Assembly (NCBI GenBank): GCA_016934555.1
Contig: JAFGSS010000163.1
Coordinates: forward strand, 1-32,599
Direction: 5' to 3'
DNA: 32,599 nucleotides
DNA from: Acidobacteriota bacterium
GTDB taxonomy: Bacteria > Acidobacteriota > UBA6911
This document shows, piece by piece, positions 20,582-28,203 of this stretch. The position numbers were made by a program, and so were the translations under genes. Every line of letters begins with the position of its first letter. Positions within the stretch are counted from its first letter, which is position 1. The notes under the pieces were generated by a model. The model saw only the letters and a list, made by a program, of their open reading frames with translations. It ran no database searches and was not told the DNA's origin.

Positions 20582-22843
20582 ATGAACTTTCTCCGCCCAT
20601 CGCTCCCCTTGGCCGCAGGACTCCTGGCGGCCTGTCTGGCCGCGGCCGGCTGCTCCCGCTGGAGCGAGACCGACGCCGGCGCCTTCCGCGTCGTCCATAA
20701 CAGCGGGGGGCGCACCCTGGCCTATGCCCCCGCCTCGGGGGTGAAGCTGGTGACCCGGAACCGCTTCGCCTTCAAGGACCTCAACCGGAGCGGCGCGCTC
20801 GAACCCTACGAGGACTGGCGCCTCCCCGCCCGGGAGCGGGCGCGCGACCTCGCGTCGCGGATGACGATCGAGCAGATCGCCGGCCTGATGCTCTACAGCA
20901 GCCACCAGGCGGTGCCGGAGCCGGGGTTATCCGACGCCCAGGTCCGGTTCCTCCGCGAGGACAACGTGCGCCACGTCCTGGTCACCTCCCTCGCCAGCCC
21001 CGAGACCGCGGCCGCATGGAACAACAACCTCCAGGCGCTGTGCGAGAGCCTCGCCCCGGGCATCCCGGCCAATGTCAGCTCCGATCCGCGCCACCTCCCG
21101 GTCGCCGACGCCGAATACAACGCCGGGGCGGGGGGCCAAATCTCCATGTGGCCCTCATCGCTGGGGATGGCCGCCGCCTTCGACCCCGGCCTGGTCCGGG
21201 AATTCGGCCGCATCGCCGCCCGGGAGTACCGCGCCCTGGGGATCGCCACCGCCCTTTCGCCCCAGGTCGACCTGGCGACCGACCCGCGCTGGAGCCGCGT
21301 CGGCGGCACCTTCGGCGAGCACCCCGGGCTCGCCGCCGACCTGGCACGCGCCTACGTCGACGGTTTCCAGACCTCCGCGGGGGAGGATGAGATCGAGGAG
21401 GGGTGGGGCTACGCGAGCGTCAACACCATGGTCAAGCACTGGCCGGGCGGGGGAACCGGGGAGGGGGGGCGCGACGCCCATTACGCCTTCGGCAAATACG
21501 CCGTCTACCCCGGCGGCAACTTCGCGCAGCACCTCGTCCCCTTCCTCGAGGGGGCCTTCCGGCTCGACGGGCCGACCCGGAGGGCTTCCGCGGTGATGCC
21601 CTACTACACCATCTCGCACGCCATCGACCCCGGCGGGGAAAACGTGGGGAACAGCTACAGCCGCTACATCATCGACCGCCTGCTGCGCACGGAAGCGGGT
21701 TACGACGGGGTGGTCTGCACCGACTGGGGCGTCACCCGCGACGCCCGCGCCGTCGACGGCTTCGGCACCACCCCCTGGGGGGCGGAAGCCCTCACCGTCG
21801 CCCAGAGGCATTATAAAATCGTGATGGCGGGGGTGGACCAGTTCGGGGGGAACAACGAGGCCGGCCCGGTGCTCGAAGCCTGGAGGATGGGCATCGCCGA
21901 GCACGGCGAGGAGTGGATGCGGGCCAGGATGGAGCAATCGGCCGTGCGCCTCCTCACCAACATCTTCCGCGTGGGGCTGTTCGAAAACCCCTACCTCGAC
22001 CCGGGCGAAACCGGCCGCACCGTCGGCAGCCCCGAATTCATGCGGGCGGGCTACGCCGCGCAGCTCCGCTCGGTCGTGATGCTGAAAAACCGCGCCGCGG
22101 CCCTCCCTGCCGCCCGTGGGAAGACGGTCTACCTGCCCATGAAATTCACCCCCGCCCGCCGGAACTTCTTCGGCCGGGAGGAGCCGGCCAGACTCGATTA
22201 CGCCGTCAGCCGCGAGATCGCGGAGAAATATTTCCGGGTCACCGACGATCCCGCCGCGGCCGATTTCGCCCTCGTCGTCGTCGACAGCCCCGAGGGGGGG
22301 ACCGGCTACTCGGCCGAAGACGCTGGGCGGGGGAGGAACGGCTATCGCCCCATCACCCTGCAGTACCGCCCCTACCGGGCGACGGCGGCGCGCGCCCGCA
22401 GCCTCGCCGGGGGGGACCCGCTGGAGCCTTCCGCCGACCGCTCCTACCGGGGCACTACCGCCCGGGCGGCCAACGAGCGCGACCTGGAAACGATCCTGGC
22501 CGCGCGGCGGGCGATCGGGCCGAAACCGGTCGTGGTCGCCGTGCGGGTGTCCAACCCGATGGTGTTCGCCGAATTCGAGCGGGAGGCGGACGCGATCCTC
22601 CTCTGTCTGGGCATCCAGGACCAGGCGCTGATGGAGATCGTTTCGGGCGCGGCGGAACCGTCGGGCCTCCTCCCGATCGGGATGCCGGCGGACATGGCGG
22701 AGGTGGAGCGGCAGAACGAGGACGTCCCCTTCGACATGAAGTGCCATGTGGATACGGAGGGGAACGCCTACGACTTCGGCTTCGGCCTCTCCTGGCACGG
22801 CGTCATAAGGGACGGCCGGGCGGCCCGCTACCCGAAACCCTAG
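20582..22843 (+). CDS. Glycoside hydrolase family 3 lipoprotein
   Basis: This 753-aa exported enzyme has a lipoprotein-type signal. Candidate modified cysteines are C18 (LAAC) and C24 (AAGC). The GH3 N-domain has the nucleophile Asp in VVCTDWG (D381), and substrate-loop motifs include KHWPGGG and a DPRW segment after ATALSPQVD. A C-terminal GH3 domain extends to the FGFGLSW segment. Family members remove beta-linked sugars from oligosaccharides or glycosides. The start lies 14 nt after the cupin gene with only a weak ribosome site, so it is probably the last gene of the GRE operon. An extracytoplasmic glycosidase there could free the aglycone or sugar that feeds the pathway (inference). Its stop overlaps the convergent phosphoesterase stop by 4 nt (CTAG). 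Confidence 0.88.
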   Translation: MNFLRPSLPLAAGLLAACLAAAGCSRWSETDAGAFRVVHNSGGRTLAYAPASGVKLVTRNRFAFKDLNRSGALEPYEDWRLPARERARDLASRMTIEQIAGLMLYSSHQAVPEPGLSDAQVRFLREDNVRHVLVTSLASPETAAAWNNNLQALCESLAPGIPANVSSDPRHLPVADAEYNAGAGGQISMWPSSLGMAAAFDPGLVREFGRIAAREYRALGIATALSPQVDLATDPRWSRVGGTFGEHPGLAADLARAYVDGFQTSAGEDEIEEGWGYASVNTMVKHWPGGGTGEGGRDAHYAFGKYAVYPGGNFAQHLVPFLEGAFRLDGPTRRASAVMPYYTISHAIDPGGENVGNSYSRYIIDRLLRTEAGYDGVVCTDWGVTRDARAVDGFGTTPWGAEALTVAQRHYKIVMAGVDQFGGNNEAGPVLEAWRMGIAEHGEEWMRARMEQSAVRLLTNIFRVGLFENPYLDPGETGRTVGSPEFMRAGYAAQLRSVVMLKNRAAALPAARGKTVYLPMKFTPARRNFFGREEPARLDYAVSREIAEKYFRVTDDPAAADFALVVVDSPEGGTGYSAEDAGRGRNGYRPITLQYRPYRATAARARSLAGGDPLEPSADRSYRGTTARAANERDLETILAARRAIGPKPVVVAVRVSNPMVFAEFEREADAILLCLGIQDQALMEIVSGAAEPSGLLPIGMPADMAEVERQNEDVPFDMKCHVDTEGNAYDFGFGLSWHGVIRDGRAARYPKP

Positions 22844-23550
22844 CGGGGGAGTTTACAGAGGGAGATCCTGCCGGACGCGGGCTTGAAGATCATCATCTGG
22901 AAAATCCCGGGGCCGTCGTAGCGGTTGTTGCGGACCGCGTACGACTCCGCTGCGCCGCCGGTGGCGAAGAGGGGGACGCCGGAGCTTTCCCGCCGGGAGT
23001 AGCCGTGGATGTGCCCGAAAAAGGCGGCCCGGATCTTTTTCCGGTGCCGTTCGAGCAGGGCCAGGAAGCGGTCGGAATAACGGGGCGACAGGGAGTGAAA
23101 CCCCCACCCCTCCACCCGCGGGGGAACGTGGGAAAAGATCAGGGTGTCGGGCCGGAGGTGGCGTTCGAGAAACGCTTCCTCGCTCTTGCGGAAGGTCCGG
23201 TCGGAGGTGTTGAGCCCGACAAAGCGCCAACGGCCCACGTCCAGGACCTTGCGCGTCGGGCCGAAACGGCGCACGAACTCCCCGAGCGGCCGGTCGTGAT
23301 CCCCCGGGACCGCGGCCAGCATCGCCGGGTAGGGGTCGAGGGCGCGGAGGATGGCCCGGTATTCCCCGGGGGTGGCATAGACCGCCAGGTCCCCCGCGAC
23401 CAGGAACAGGTCCGGCCGGTGCAGTCGCCACACATGCTCGACGAGCGGGGGGAAATTCCGCCTCCATTCCGGGCGGCACGCCGGGTCGGCCATGACGGCG
23501 ACGGTCCGCACCCCCTCGATCCCCAGGTACTTTTCCCTGATGATGTCCAT
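22840..23550 (-). CDS. Calcineurin-like metallophosphoesterase with divergent metal site
   Basis: This 236-aa protein keeps the order of metallophosphoesterase motifs, but two are altered. The first motif, normally DxH, is D22-P-A24. GD is present at 53-54 (LVAGDLAVY). The usual GNHD reads GDHD (83-86). FSHVPP and the final GHIHGY are normal. Losing the first His while Asn becomes Asp could change metal use or activity. No signal peptide is visible. The start follows GAGG seven bases upstream; that site lies in a small stem (CAAAC/GTTTG, 23561-23574). The gene is 69 nt downstream of the DUF1667 gene on the same strand and may be read with it. Substrate unknown. Confidence 0.82.
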   Translation of the reverse strand: MDIIREKYLGIEGVRTVAVMADPACRPEWRRNFPPLVEHVWRLHRPDLFLVAGDLAVYATPGEYRAILRALDPYPAMLAAVPGDHDRPLGEFVRRFGPTRKVLDVGRWRFVGLNTSDRTFRKSEEAFLERHLRPDTLIFSHVPPRVEGWGFHSLSPRYSDRFLALLERHRKKIRAAFFGHIHGYSRRESSGVPLFATGGAAESYAVRNNRYDGPGIFQMMIFKPASGRISLCKLPR

Positions 23551-23619
23551 TCCGGATCCTCAAACCGCAGTTTGGGGAGGGCCGGGGCATAAATCAAGTC
23601 CCATGCGGCGTCCCACGCT

Positions 23620-23997
23620 CTATGCCGATTTCCGGACGCTCCGGGTGACGATGATGTCGGTGTCGCAGCCGGCCGGCCGGCTGAGGACCACCGCCCCGAT
23701 CTCCACGGGGGCGTCGATGACGACCCTCTGGATCTCCCCCATGACGTCCATGATCCGGGCCAGCGGTATGGGACGGTCGGTCCGGACGCTCGCCAGGGGG
23801 GCGTCCCCCCCCCGCACCCGCACGCTCGAACTGATCGTGCGCATCGGGTTCAGGATCTCCTGCCGCACCCAATCTTCCCCCTTCGGGCACACGCTCCCCT
23901 CGACCTTGGTGATCACGGGGGTTTCGTCGTCGTCCACGTAGGCCACCAGCGGGCAACCGTTGGGGCAGAGCACGCACGTATACTCTTTCCTGATCAT
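23620..23997 (-). CDS. DUF1667 protein, small redox partner
   Basis: This 125-aa protein begins with a Cys-rich segment, C8-x2-C11-x3-C15 and C37 (SVCPKGE), able to bind an iron-sulfur cluster. A ~70-residue domain follows. DUF1667 proteins are usually encoded with a GlpA-like dehydrogenase and an FAD/NAD oxidoreductase, exactly as here, and probably carry electrons between them. The start overlaps the stop of the upstream oxidoreductase in an ATGA (23994-23997), so the genes are translationally coupled. Confidence 0.88.
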   Translation of the reverse strand: MIRKEYTCVLCPNGCPLVAYVDDDETPVITKVEGSVCPKGEDWVRQEILNPMRTISSSVRVRGGDAPLASVRTDRPIPLARIMDVMGEIQRVVIDAPVEIGAVVLSRPAGCDTDIIVTRSVRKSA

Positions 23998-25259
23998 TCT
24001 ACCGACACCTCCAGGGGGGAGCCGTCCGCGCCGGCCCCCTTCTTGACGGGGATCCGGATCATCTCCGCCGGGTGCAGCCGCATCATCTTCTTCCTCCGGA
24101 TCTCCCTCCCTCCCCCGTCCCGGATCACGACCGTCCTGTCACGCCAGGGAGCGGTCACGCGCAGGGAGAGAATGAAGTCCCGCTCGCCCGAAATGGTCTG
24201 GGGGAGGACGTAGCGCACCCCCTCCCCCGCCCGGACCGGCGTTCGCCGCCGGGGCTCCTCGCGCCGCTCCTGCACGTAGGCGGCGGCGAACCGCCCCGCC
24301 TCTTCCGCCTCCACCGACACCCAGTCGGCCAGGTCGTGCACGTGCAGCACGTTGCCGCAGGCGAAAATGCCGGGGACTCCCGTCATGAACGTGTCGTCCA
24401 CCAGCGCCCCCCCCGTAACCGGGTCCATCGCCACCCCGGCCTGGACCGTCAGCTCGTTTTCCGGGATCAGCCCCACCGACAGGAGGAGGGTGTCGCAGGG
24501 GACGAGGCGTTCGGTCTCCGGGATCGGAACCCGGTCCCCGTCCACCTGCGCCACCCGGATCGCCTCCAGCCGCCCCTTGCCGATGATGTCGGTCACGGTC
24601 GTGTTCAGGAAGAGGGGGATGTTGTAGTCGTTGAGGCACTGCTGGATGTTGCGCGGCAGGCCGCTCGAATAGGGGAGGATCTCGAACACCGCCTCCACGC
24701 GCGCCCCCTCGAGCGTCAGGCGCCGCGCCATGATCAGGCCGATGTCGCCGGAGCCGAGGATGCACGCCCTCCGGCCCACCATGATGTTTTCCAGGTTGAT
24801 GAGGTTCTGGGCCGCGCCGGCGGTGTAGACGCCCGCGGGGCGGTGCCCGGGGATGGAGATCGCCCCCCGGGTCCGTTCGCGGCAACCCATGGCCAGGATC
24901 ACGGCGCCGGCCTCGACGTGCCGGAGCGCGCCGCGGGCGCTCACCTCGAGCACCCGGTCGGAGGAGAGGGAGAGGACGATGGTGTTGTCCATCACCTCGA
25001 CCCCCGCGCCCGGCAGCCTGCGGATGTAGCGGTCGGCGTACTCGGGGCCGGAGAGCGCCTCCTTGAACGCGTGCAGCCCGAAGCCGTCGTGGATGCACTG
25101 GTTCAGGATGCCCCCCAGGATCCGGTCGCGCTCGACGAGGAGCACCTCCTTGCAGCCCGCCTCCCGGGCCGCGATCGCGGCGGCCAGCCCGGCGGGCCCC
25201 CCGCCGATGACCACCACCTCCCTCTGGATCTTTTCGATCGGGGATGCCTTAGAGTTCAT
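23994..25259 (-). CDS. FAD/NAD(P)-binding oxidoreductase of the GlpA-like module
   Basis: This 421-aa flavoprotein has two dinucleotide folds. GGGPAG at 19-24 binds FAD, GSGDIG near 170 binds NAD(P), and GIFACGNVLHVHDLAD near 303 is the C-terminal FAD-contact motif. It resembles the middle subunit of three-part systems with DUF1667 and a GlpA/LhgO-type dehydrogenase. There it would move electrons between the substrate flavin and NAD(P). The C-terminal ~90 residues form an extra beta-rich domain. The ATG lies 11 nt inside the end of the upstream gene. Confidence 0.9.
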   Translation of the reverse strand: MNSKASPIEKIQREVVVIGGGPAGLAAAIAAREAGCKEVLLVERDRILGGILNQCIHDGFGLHAFKEALSGPEYADRYIRRLPGAGVEVMDNTIVLSLSSDRVLEVSARGALRHVEAGAVILAMGCRERTRGAISIPGHRPAGVYTAGAAQNLINLENIMVGRRACILGSGDIGLIMARRLTLEGARVEAVFEILPYSSGLPRNIQQCLNDYNIPLFLNTTVTDIIGKGRLEAIRVAQVDGDRVPIPETERLVPCDTLLLSVGLIPENELTVQAGVAMDPVTGGALVDDTFMTGVPGIFACGNVLHVHDLADWVSVEAEEAGRFAAAYVQERREEPRRRTPVRAGEGVRYVLPQTISGERDFILSLRVTAPWRDRTVVIRDGGGREIRRKKMMRLHPAEMIRIPVKKGAGADGSPLEVSVE

Positions 25260-26739
25260 GGGCCTGCCCTCCTTTGTCCGGGCGCATGTTCCCCACGAAC
25301 ATCGGGGAATCGGCCCCTCGCTTGAGAAAATCTTCCGGATCCCACCCGAATTCGTCCCGCAGGAGGCGCACGATGCGGGGGATGCAGAAACCCCCCTGGC
25401 ACCGGCCCATGGAGGCGCGCGCCCGGTACTTGAGGCTCACCATCGTCCGCGCCCCCAGGGGGTTGCGGATGGCGTCGATCACCTCCCGCTTGGTGATCTT
25501 CTCGCACCGGCAGATGATTTCGCCGTAGTCGGGGTCCTCGGCGATCCGCTCCGCCTTCTCTTCCGGCGGGAGTTCCCAGAAGAAATCGAGCGATCCGGGC
25601 CGCACGGGGTTGAACGCGGGGTCGGGGAGGAGCGCCAGGTGGTTTTTCACCATCCCCACCACCATCTCGGCGATGGCGGGAGAAGAGGTCAGCCCCGGGC
25701 TCTCGATCCCCACCAGGTTGACGAACCCCTTGAGGTCCTTCCGGTCTTCAATGACGAAATCCTTGTTCCCACCGACCTCGGGAGGCGTCTGCTTGGCCCG
25801 GGTGCCGGCGAAATTGCGGATGTAGTCCGACTGCCGGATGGAGGGGAGCAGGCGCTGGCATTCGCGGCGGAGCCGGGCCATGACGTCGGAAGTACAGGCG
25901 AAATCCTCGGGGTCGTCCAGGTACTCGGCCGTGGGGCCGATCAGGATGTTCCCGTCCACGGTCGGGGTCAGGTGCGTGCCCCACCCGGGCGCGTTCTTCT
26001 TGGGCGCGGGGTAGACCAGGGCCGTCAAGGTGCCGTCCAGGCGCCGGTCGAGGACATAATACTCGCCGCGGCAGGGATAGATCTCGTATTCCCGGATGCC
26101 GACCATGCGGCAGACGTCGGCCGCGAACAGGCCCGAGGCGTTGACCAGGACGTCGGCCGTGAAGGTATCCCCGGCCGCGGTGCGCACCTCCCAGCGCGGC
26201 TCCTGCCGCGTGATCGCCGCAACCTTCTGCCCGAGGTGGAAATCCACGCCGTTGGCCAGGGCGTTTTCCGCCAGGGCGATCGTCAGGTTGTAGGGGGAGA
26301 CAATGGCGCTCGTGGGGGAATAGAGCGCCCGGTAACCCTCCACTCCCGCCTGGATCCGCTGCATCCGGTCGCGGTCGATCACCTCGAGCCCCGGGACGCC
26401 GTTGGCGTCCCCCTGCTCCTTGAGGTGGTCGAGCATCGGTTCGTCCTCCTCGTCGAGCGCGACCGTCAGCTTCCCGATCCGCTTCATCTTCACCTTCAGG
26501 TCCCGGCAGAGGTCGTCCATCATGGCGTTGCCCCTGACATCGAGGATGGCCCGCAGCGTCCCCTGGGCGTACTTGAACCCGCAGTGGAGCACGCCGCTGT
26601 TGCGGCAGCTCGCCCCCATCCCCACGTCCGCTTCCTTTTCCAGGAGCGCGGCGCGCACGCGGTAGCGTGACAACTCCCGGGCGATGGCGCATCCGACCAC
26701 CCCGCCGCCGATGATCAACACCTCGTAGCTATGCTTCAC
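25249..26739 (-). CDS. GlpA/LhgO-like FAD-dependent dehydrogenase with BFD-type iron-sulfur domain
   Basis: This 496-aa protein has an N-terminal FAD fold (GGGVVG at 11-16) and the DAO-family segment SCRNSGVLHCGF. A C-terminal [2Fe-2S] BFD-like domain reads ICRCEKIT, then GRCQGGFC. Relatives oxidise glycerol-3-phosphate or L-2-hydroxyglutarate. No glycerol kinase, GlpF or other glycerol gene is nearby, so the substrate stays open. I chose GTG 26739 because AGAGGTG lies six bases upstream and the FAD motif then falls at the usual position; TTG 26757 is an alternative. It is the first gene of an overlapping three-gene unit (11-nt and 4-nt overlaps). A 2-hydroxyacid oxidised here could link to the dicarboxylate mutase, but that is speculation. 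Confidence 0.88.
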   Translation of the reverse strand: MKHSYEVLIIGGGVVGCAIARELSRYRVRAALLEKEADVGMGASCRNSGVLHCGFKYAQGTLRAILDVRGNAMMDDLCRDLKVKMKRIGKLTVALDEEDEPMLDHLKEQGDANGVPGLEVIDRDRMQRIQAGVEGYRALYSPTSAIVSPYNLTIALAENALANGVDFHLGQKVAAITRQEPRWEVRTAAGDTFTADVLVNASGLFAADVCRMVGIREYEIYPCRGEYYVLDRRLDGTLTALVYPAPKKNAPGWGTHLTPTVDGNILIGPTAEYLDDPEDFACTSDVMARLRRECQRLLPSIRQSDYIRNFAGTRAKQTPPEVGGNKDFVIEDRKDLKGFVNLVGIESPGLTSSPAIAEMVVGMVKNHLALLPDPAFNPVRPGSLDFFWELPPEEKAERIAEDPDYGEIICRCEKITKREVIDAIRNPLGARTMVSLKYRARASMGRCQGGFCIPRIVRLLRDEFGWDPEDFLKRGADSPMFVGNMRPDKGGQAHEL

Positions 26740-26890
26740 TGTCGGCACCTCTCGCAATCGTTGTCTGGTCGACCATGGTTATCCAACACTTCAAAGCATG
26801 CCATATCCCGCTAAAAAGACAAAGGGGATTTGGGCCGAAAATTGCGCCCGGATGGTGTACCCTGTCGCCATATCTGCGAGGTTGCGGCCC

Positions 26891-27619
26891 ATGGCGGACG
26901 GATTCGACGGATTTCCACCCGAAGCTCTCAGGTTTCTGCGGCAGCTCAAACGGAACAACAACCGGGAGTGGTTCCTGGCGCACAAGGACGTGTATGAACG
27001 GAGGGTGAAGGCGCCGATGACGGACCTGGTGCTCGCCCTCGGCCGGGCGCTCGAGCCGCTCGCCCCGGAGTTGATCGTGGACCCGAAACGGGTCCTCTAC
27101 CGCATCTACCGCGACCTCCGTTTCAGCCCCGACCAGCGCCCCTATAAAACGCACGTCGCGGCCATATTCGTCCCGCGGGGGGTCCCGAAGAAAACGGGCG
27201 CCTGCCTCTATTTTCACCTCGAGCCGGCCGAAATCGTGATCGCGGGCGGGGTCTACATGCCCGACGCCCCGACGCTGCGGCTCCTGCGCCGGCATATCGC
27301 GGACCACTGGGAAGAGCTCGAGGCCATCACCCGGCGGCGGAACTTCAAGAGCCTGTTCGGGGAGCTTCAGGGGGAGAGCCTGATCCGCCCCCCCGCGGGA
27401 TATCCGGCCGACCACCCGGGCGTAGACCTTCTGCGCCGGAAGCAATGGCATGTCGCCCGCACCGAGCCGCCGGCGCTTGCCGAGGGGCCGGAACTCCTGC
27501 CGCGCCTGCTCACGCTCTTTACGGCCATCCTCCCCCTGGTTCGTTTTCTCAACCAACCGCTGCGAACCGGTCCGATGACGGCCGTGGACAGGGGATGTGC
27601 ACAAGGACCGGTGGGGTAG
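26891..27619 (+). CDS. DUF2461 (TIGR02453) family protein
   Basis: This 242-aa cytoplasmic protein shows the family's hallmarks: FPPEALRFLRQLKRNNNREWFLAHKDVYE at the N-terminus (29 residues at ~7-35, key NNNREWF), RIYRDLRFSPDQRPYKTH in the middle and a GGVYMPD segment. The function of the family is unknown. ATG 26891 is preferred over an upstream in-frame codon at 26798, because homology starts at about residue 7. The ribosome site is only a distant GAGG. The last ~15 residues look non-conserved. It is divergent from the GlpA-like unit across a 151-nt gap with no promoter I can define. Confidence 0.85.
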   Translation: MADGFDGFPPEALRFLRQLKRNNNREWFLAHKDVYERRVKAPMTDLVLALGRALEPLAPELIVDPKRVLYRIYRDLRFSPDQRPYKTHVAAIFVPRGVPKKTGACLYFHLEPAEIVIAGGVYMPDAPTLRLLRRHIADHWEELEAITRRRNFKSLFGELQGESLIRPPAGYPADHPGVDLLRRKQWHVARTEPPALAEGPELLPRLLTLFTAILPLVRFLNQPLRTGPMTAVDRGCAQGPVG

Positions 27620-27673
27620 CCTCCGCCGGAGCGCGAGCCGGCAACCACCGCCGCCTGATACCAGAGGGCCTTG

Positions 27674-27702
27674 TTGCCCAAGACCCATCTGTGGGCTATG
27701 AT
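27674..27702 (+). promoter_or_regulatory. Sigma70-type promoter, apparently leaderless, for the small 88-aa gene
   Basis: TTGCCC (27674-27679), a 17-nt spacer and TATGAT (27697-27702, 5/6 match to the -10) are followed by six bases and then ATG 27709. There is no ribosome site before that ATG. The geometry is the same as at 3106-3141. Confidence 0.5.
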
Positions 27703-27708
27703 GCGATC

Positions 27709-27975
27709 ATGACGGGTGAGAACGTGCCGAACGACACCGACAAGGATACGGAGCGGATCTATCTGAAGATGCTGAGGGAGGCTCCTGCCTGGCGCAAAGC
27801 GGCCATGGTGGATTCGCTCACTCGAGCTTGCGGGGAGTTGGCCGTCGCGGGGATTCGCATGCGGCACCCGGATATATCCGAGAAGGAAATTCGTATGCGC
27901 GTCGCAGCCCTCTGGCTTGATCGGGACCTCATGATGAGCATGTTCCACTGGGATCCGGTACGCGAGGGATACTGA
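27709..27975 (+). CDS. Small protein paired with a nucleotidyltransferase remnant
   Basis: This 88-aa protein is mostly helical and charged, with the pattern ISEKEIRMRVAALWLDRD and the ending FHWDPVREGY. I recall similar small proteins of unknown function encoded just before MNT/AbiEii-like nucleotidyltransferases, where the pair is toxin-antitoxin-like. Here the next start overlaps its stop (TGATG), but that partner is truncated. Codon use differs from the neighbours, with more A/T in third positions (ATT, CTT, CGT, ATA), suggesting acquisition by transfer. The start is defined by the adjacent promoter rather than a ribosome site. An antitoxin role is inference. Confidence 0.65.
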   Translation: MTGENVPNDTDKDTERIYLKMLREAPAWRKAAMVDSLTRACGELAVAGIRMRHPDISEKEIRMRVAALWLDRDLMMSMFHWDPVREGY

Positions 27976-28145
27976 TGCCCGCCGAACCGATTCGCATCCT
28001 TCTTCAGGTTTCCCGGATTCTGGACCATCTCGCGATTCCGTACCTCACCTGCGGTTCCATTGCAAGCTCGATACTCGGCATCCCGCGGGCCACGCAGGAT
28101 ATTGACATGGTCATTGACCTGCCTTCCGCCAAAGCTGCACCATAG
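27975..28145 (+). pseudogene. Truncated MNT/AbiEii-like nucleotidyltransferase
   Basis: The 56-aa reading frame starts at the 1-nt overlap with the preceding stop. It contains only the beginning of a nucleotidyltransferase fold: YLTCGSIASSILGIPRATQDIDMVID, in which G-S and the metal-binding D-x-D (QDIDMV) are visible. It then stops at TAG 28143, where intact relatives continue for 100 or more residues. Neither other frame of 28146-28203 continues the fold, so a deletion, not a simple frameshift, probably removed the rest. The following esterase promoter region seems joined directly to the break. An enzyme this short should be inactive. Confidence 0.65.
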
Positions 28146-28203
28146 TTGGTTCCAAGCGTTCTGGTATGAAATATTTGCCTATGGCCGATCTGGAGGGCTG
28201 AAG

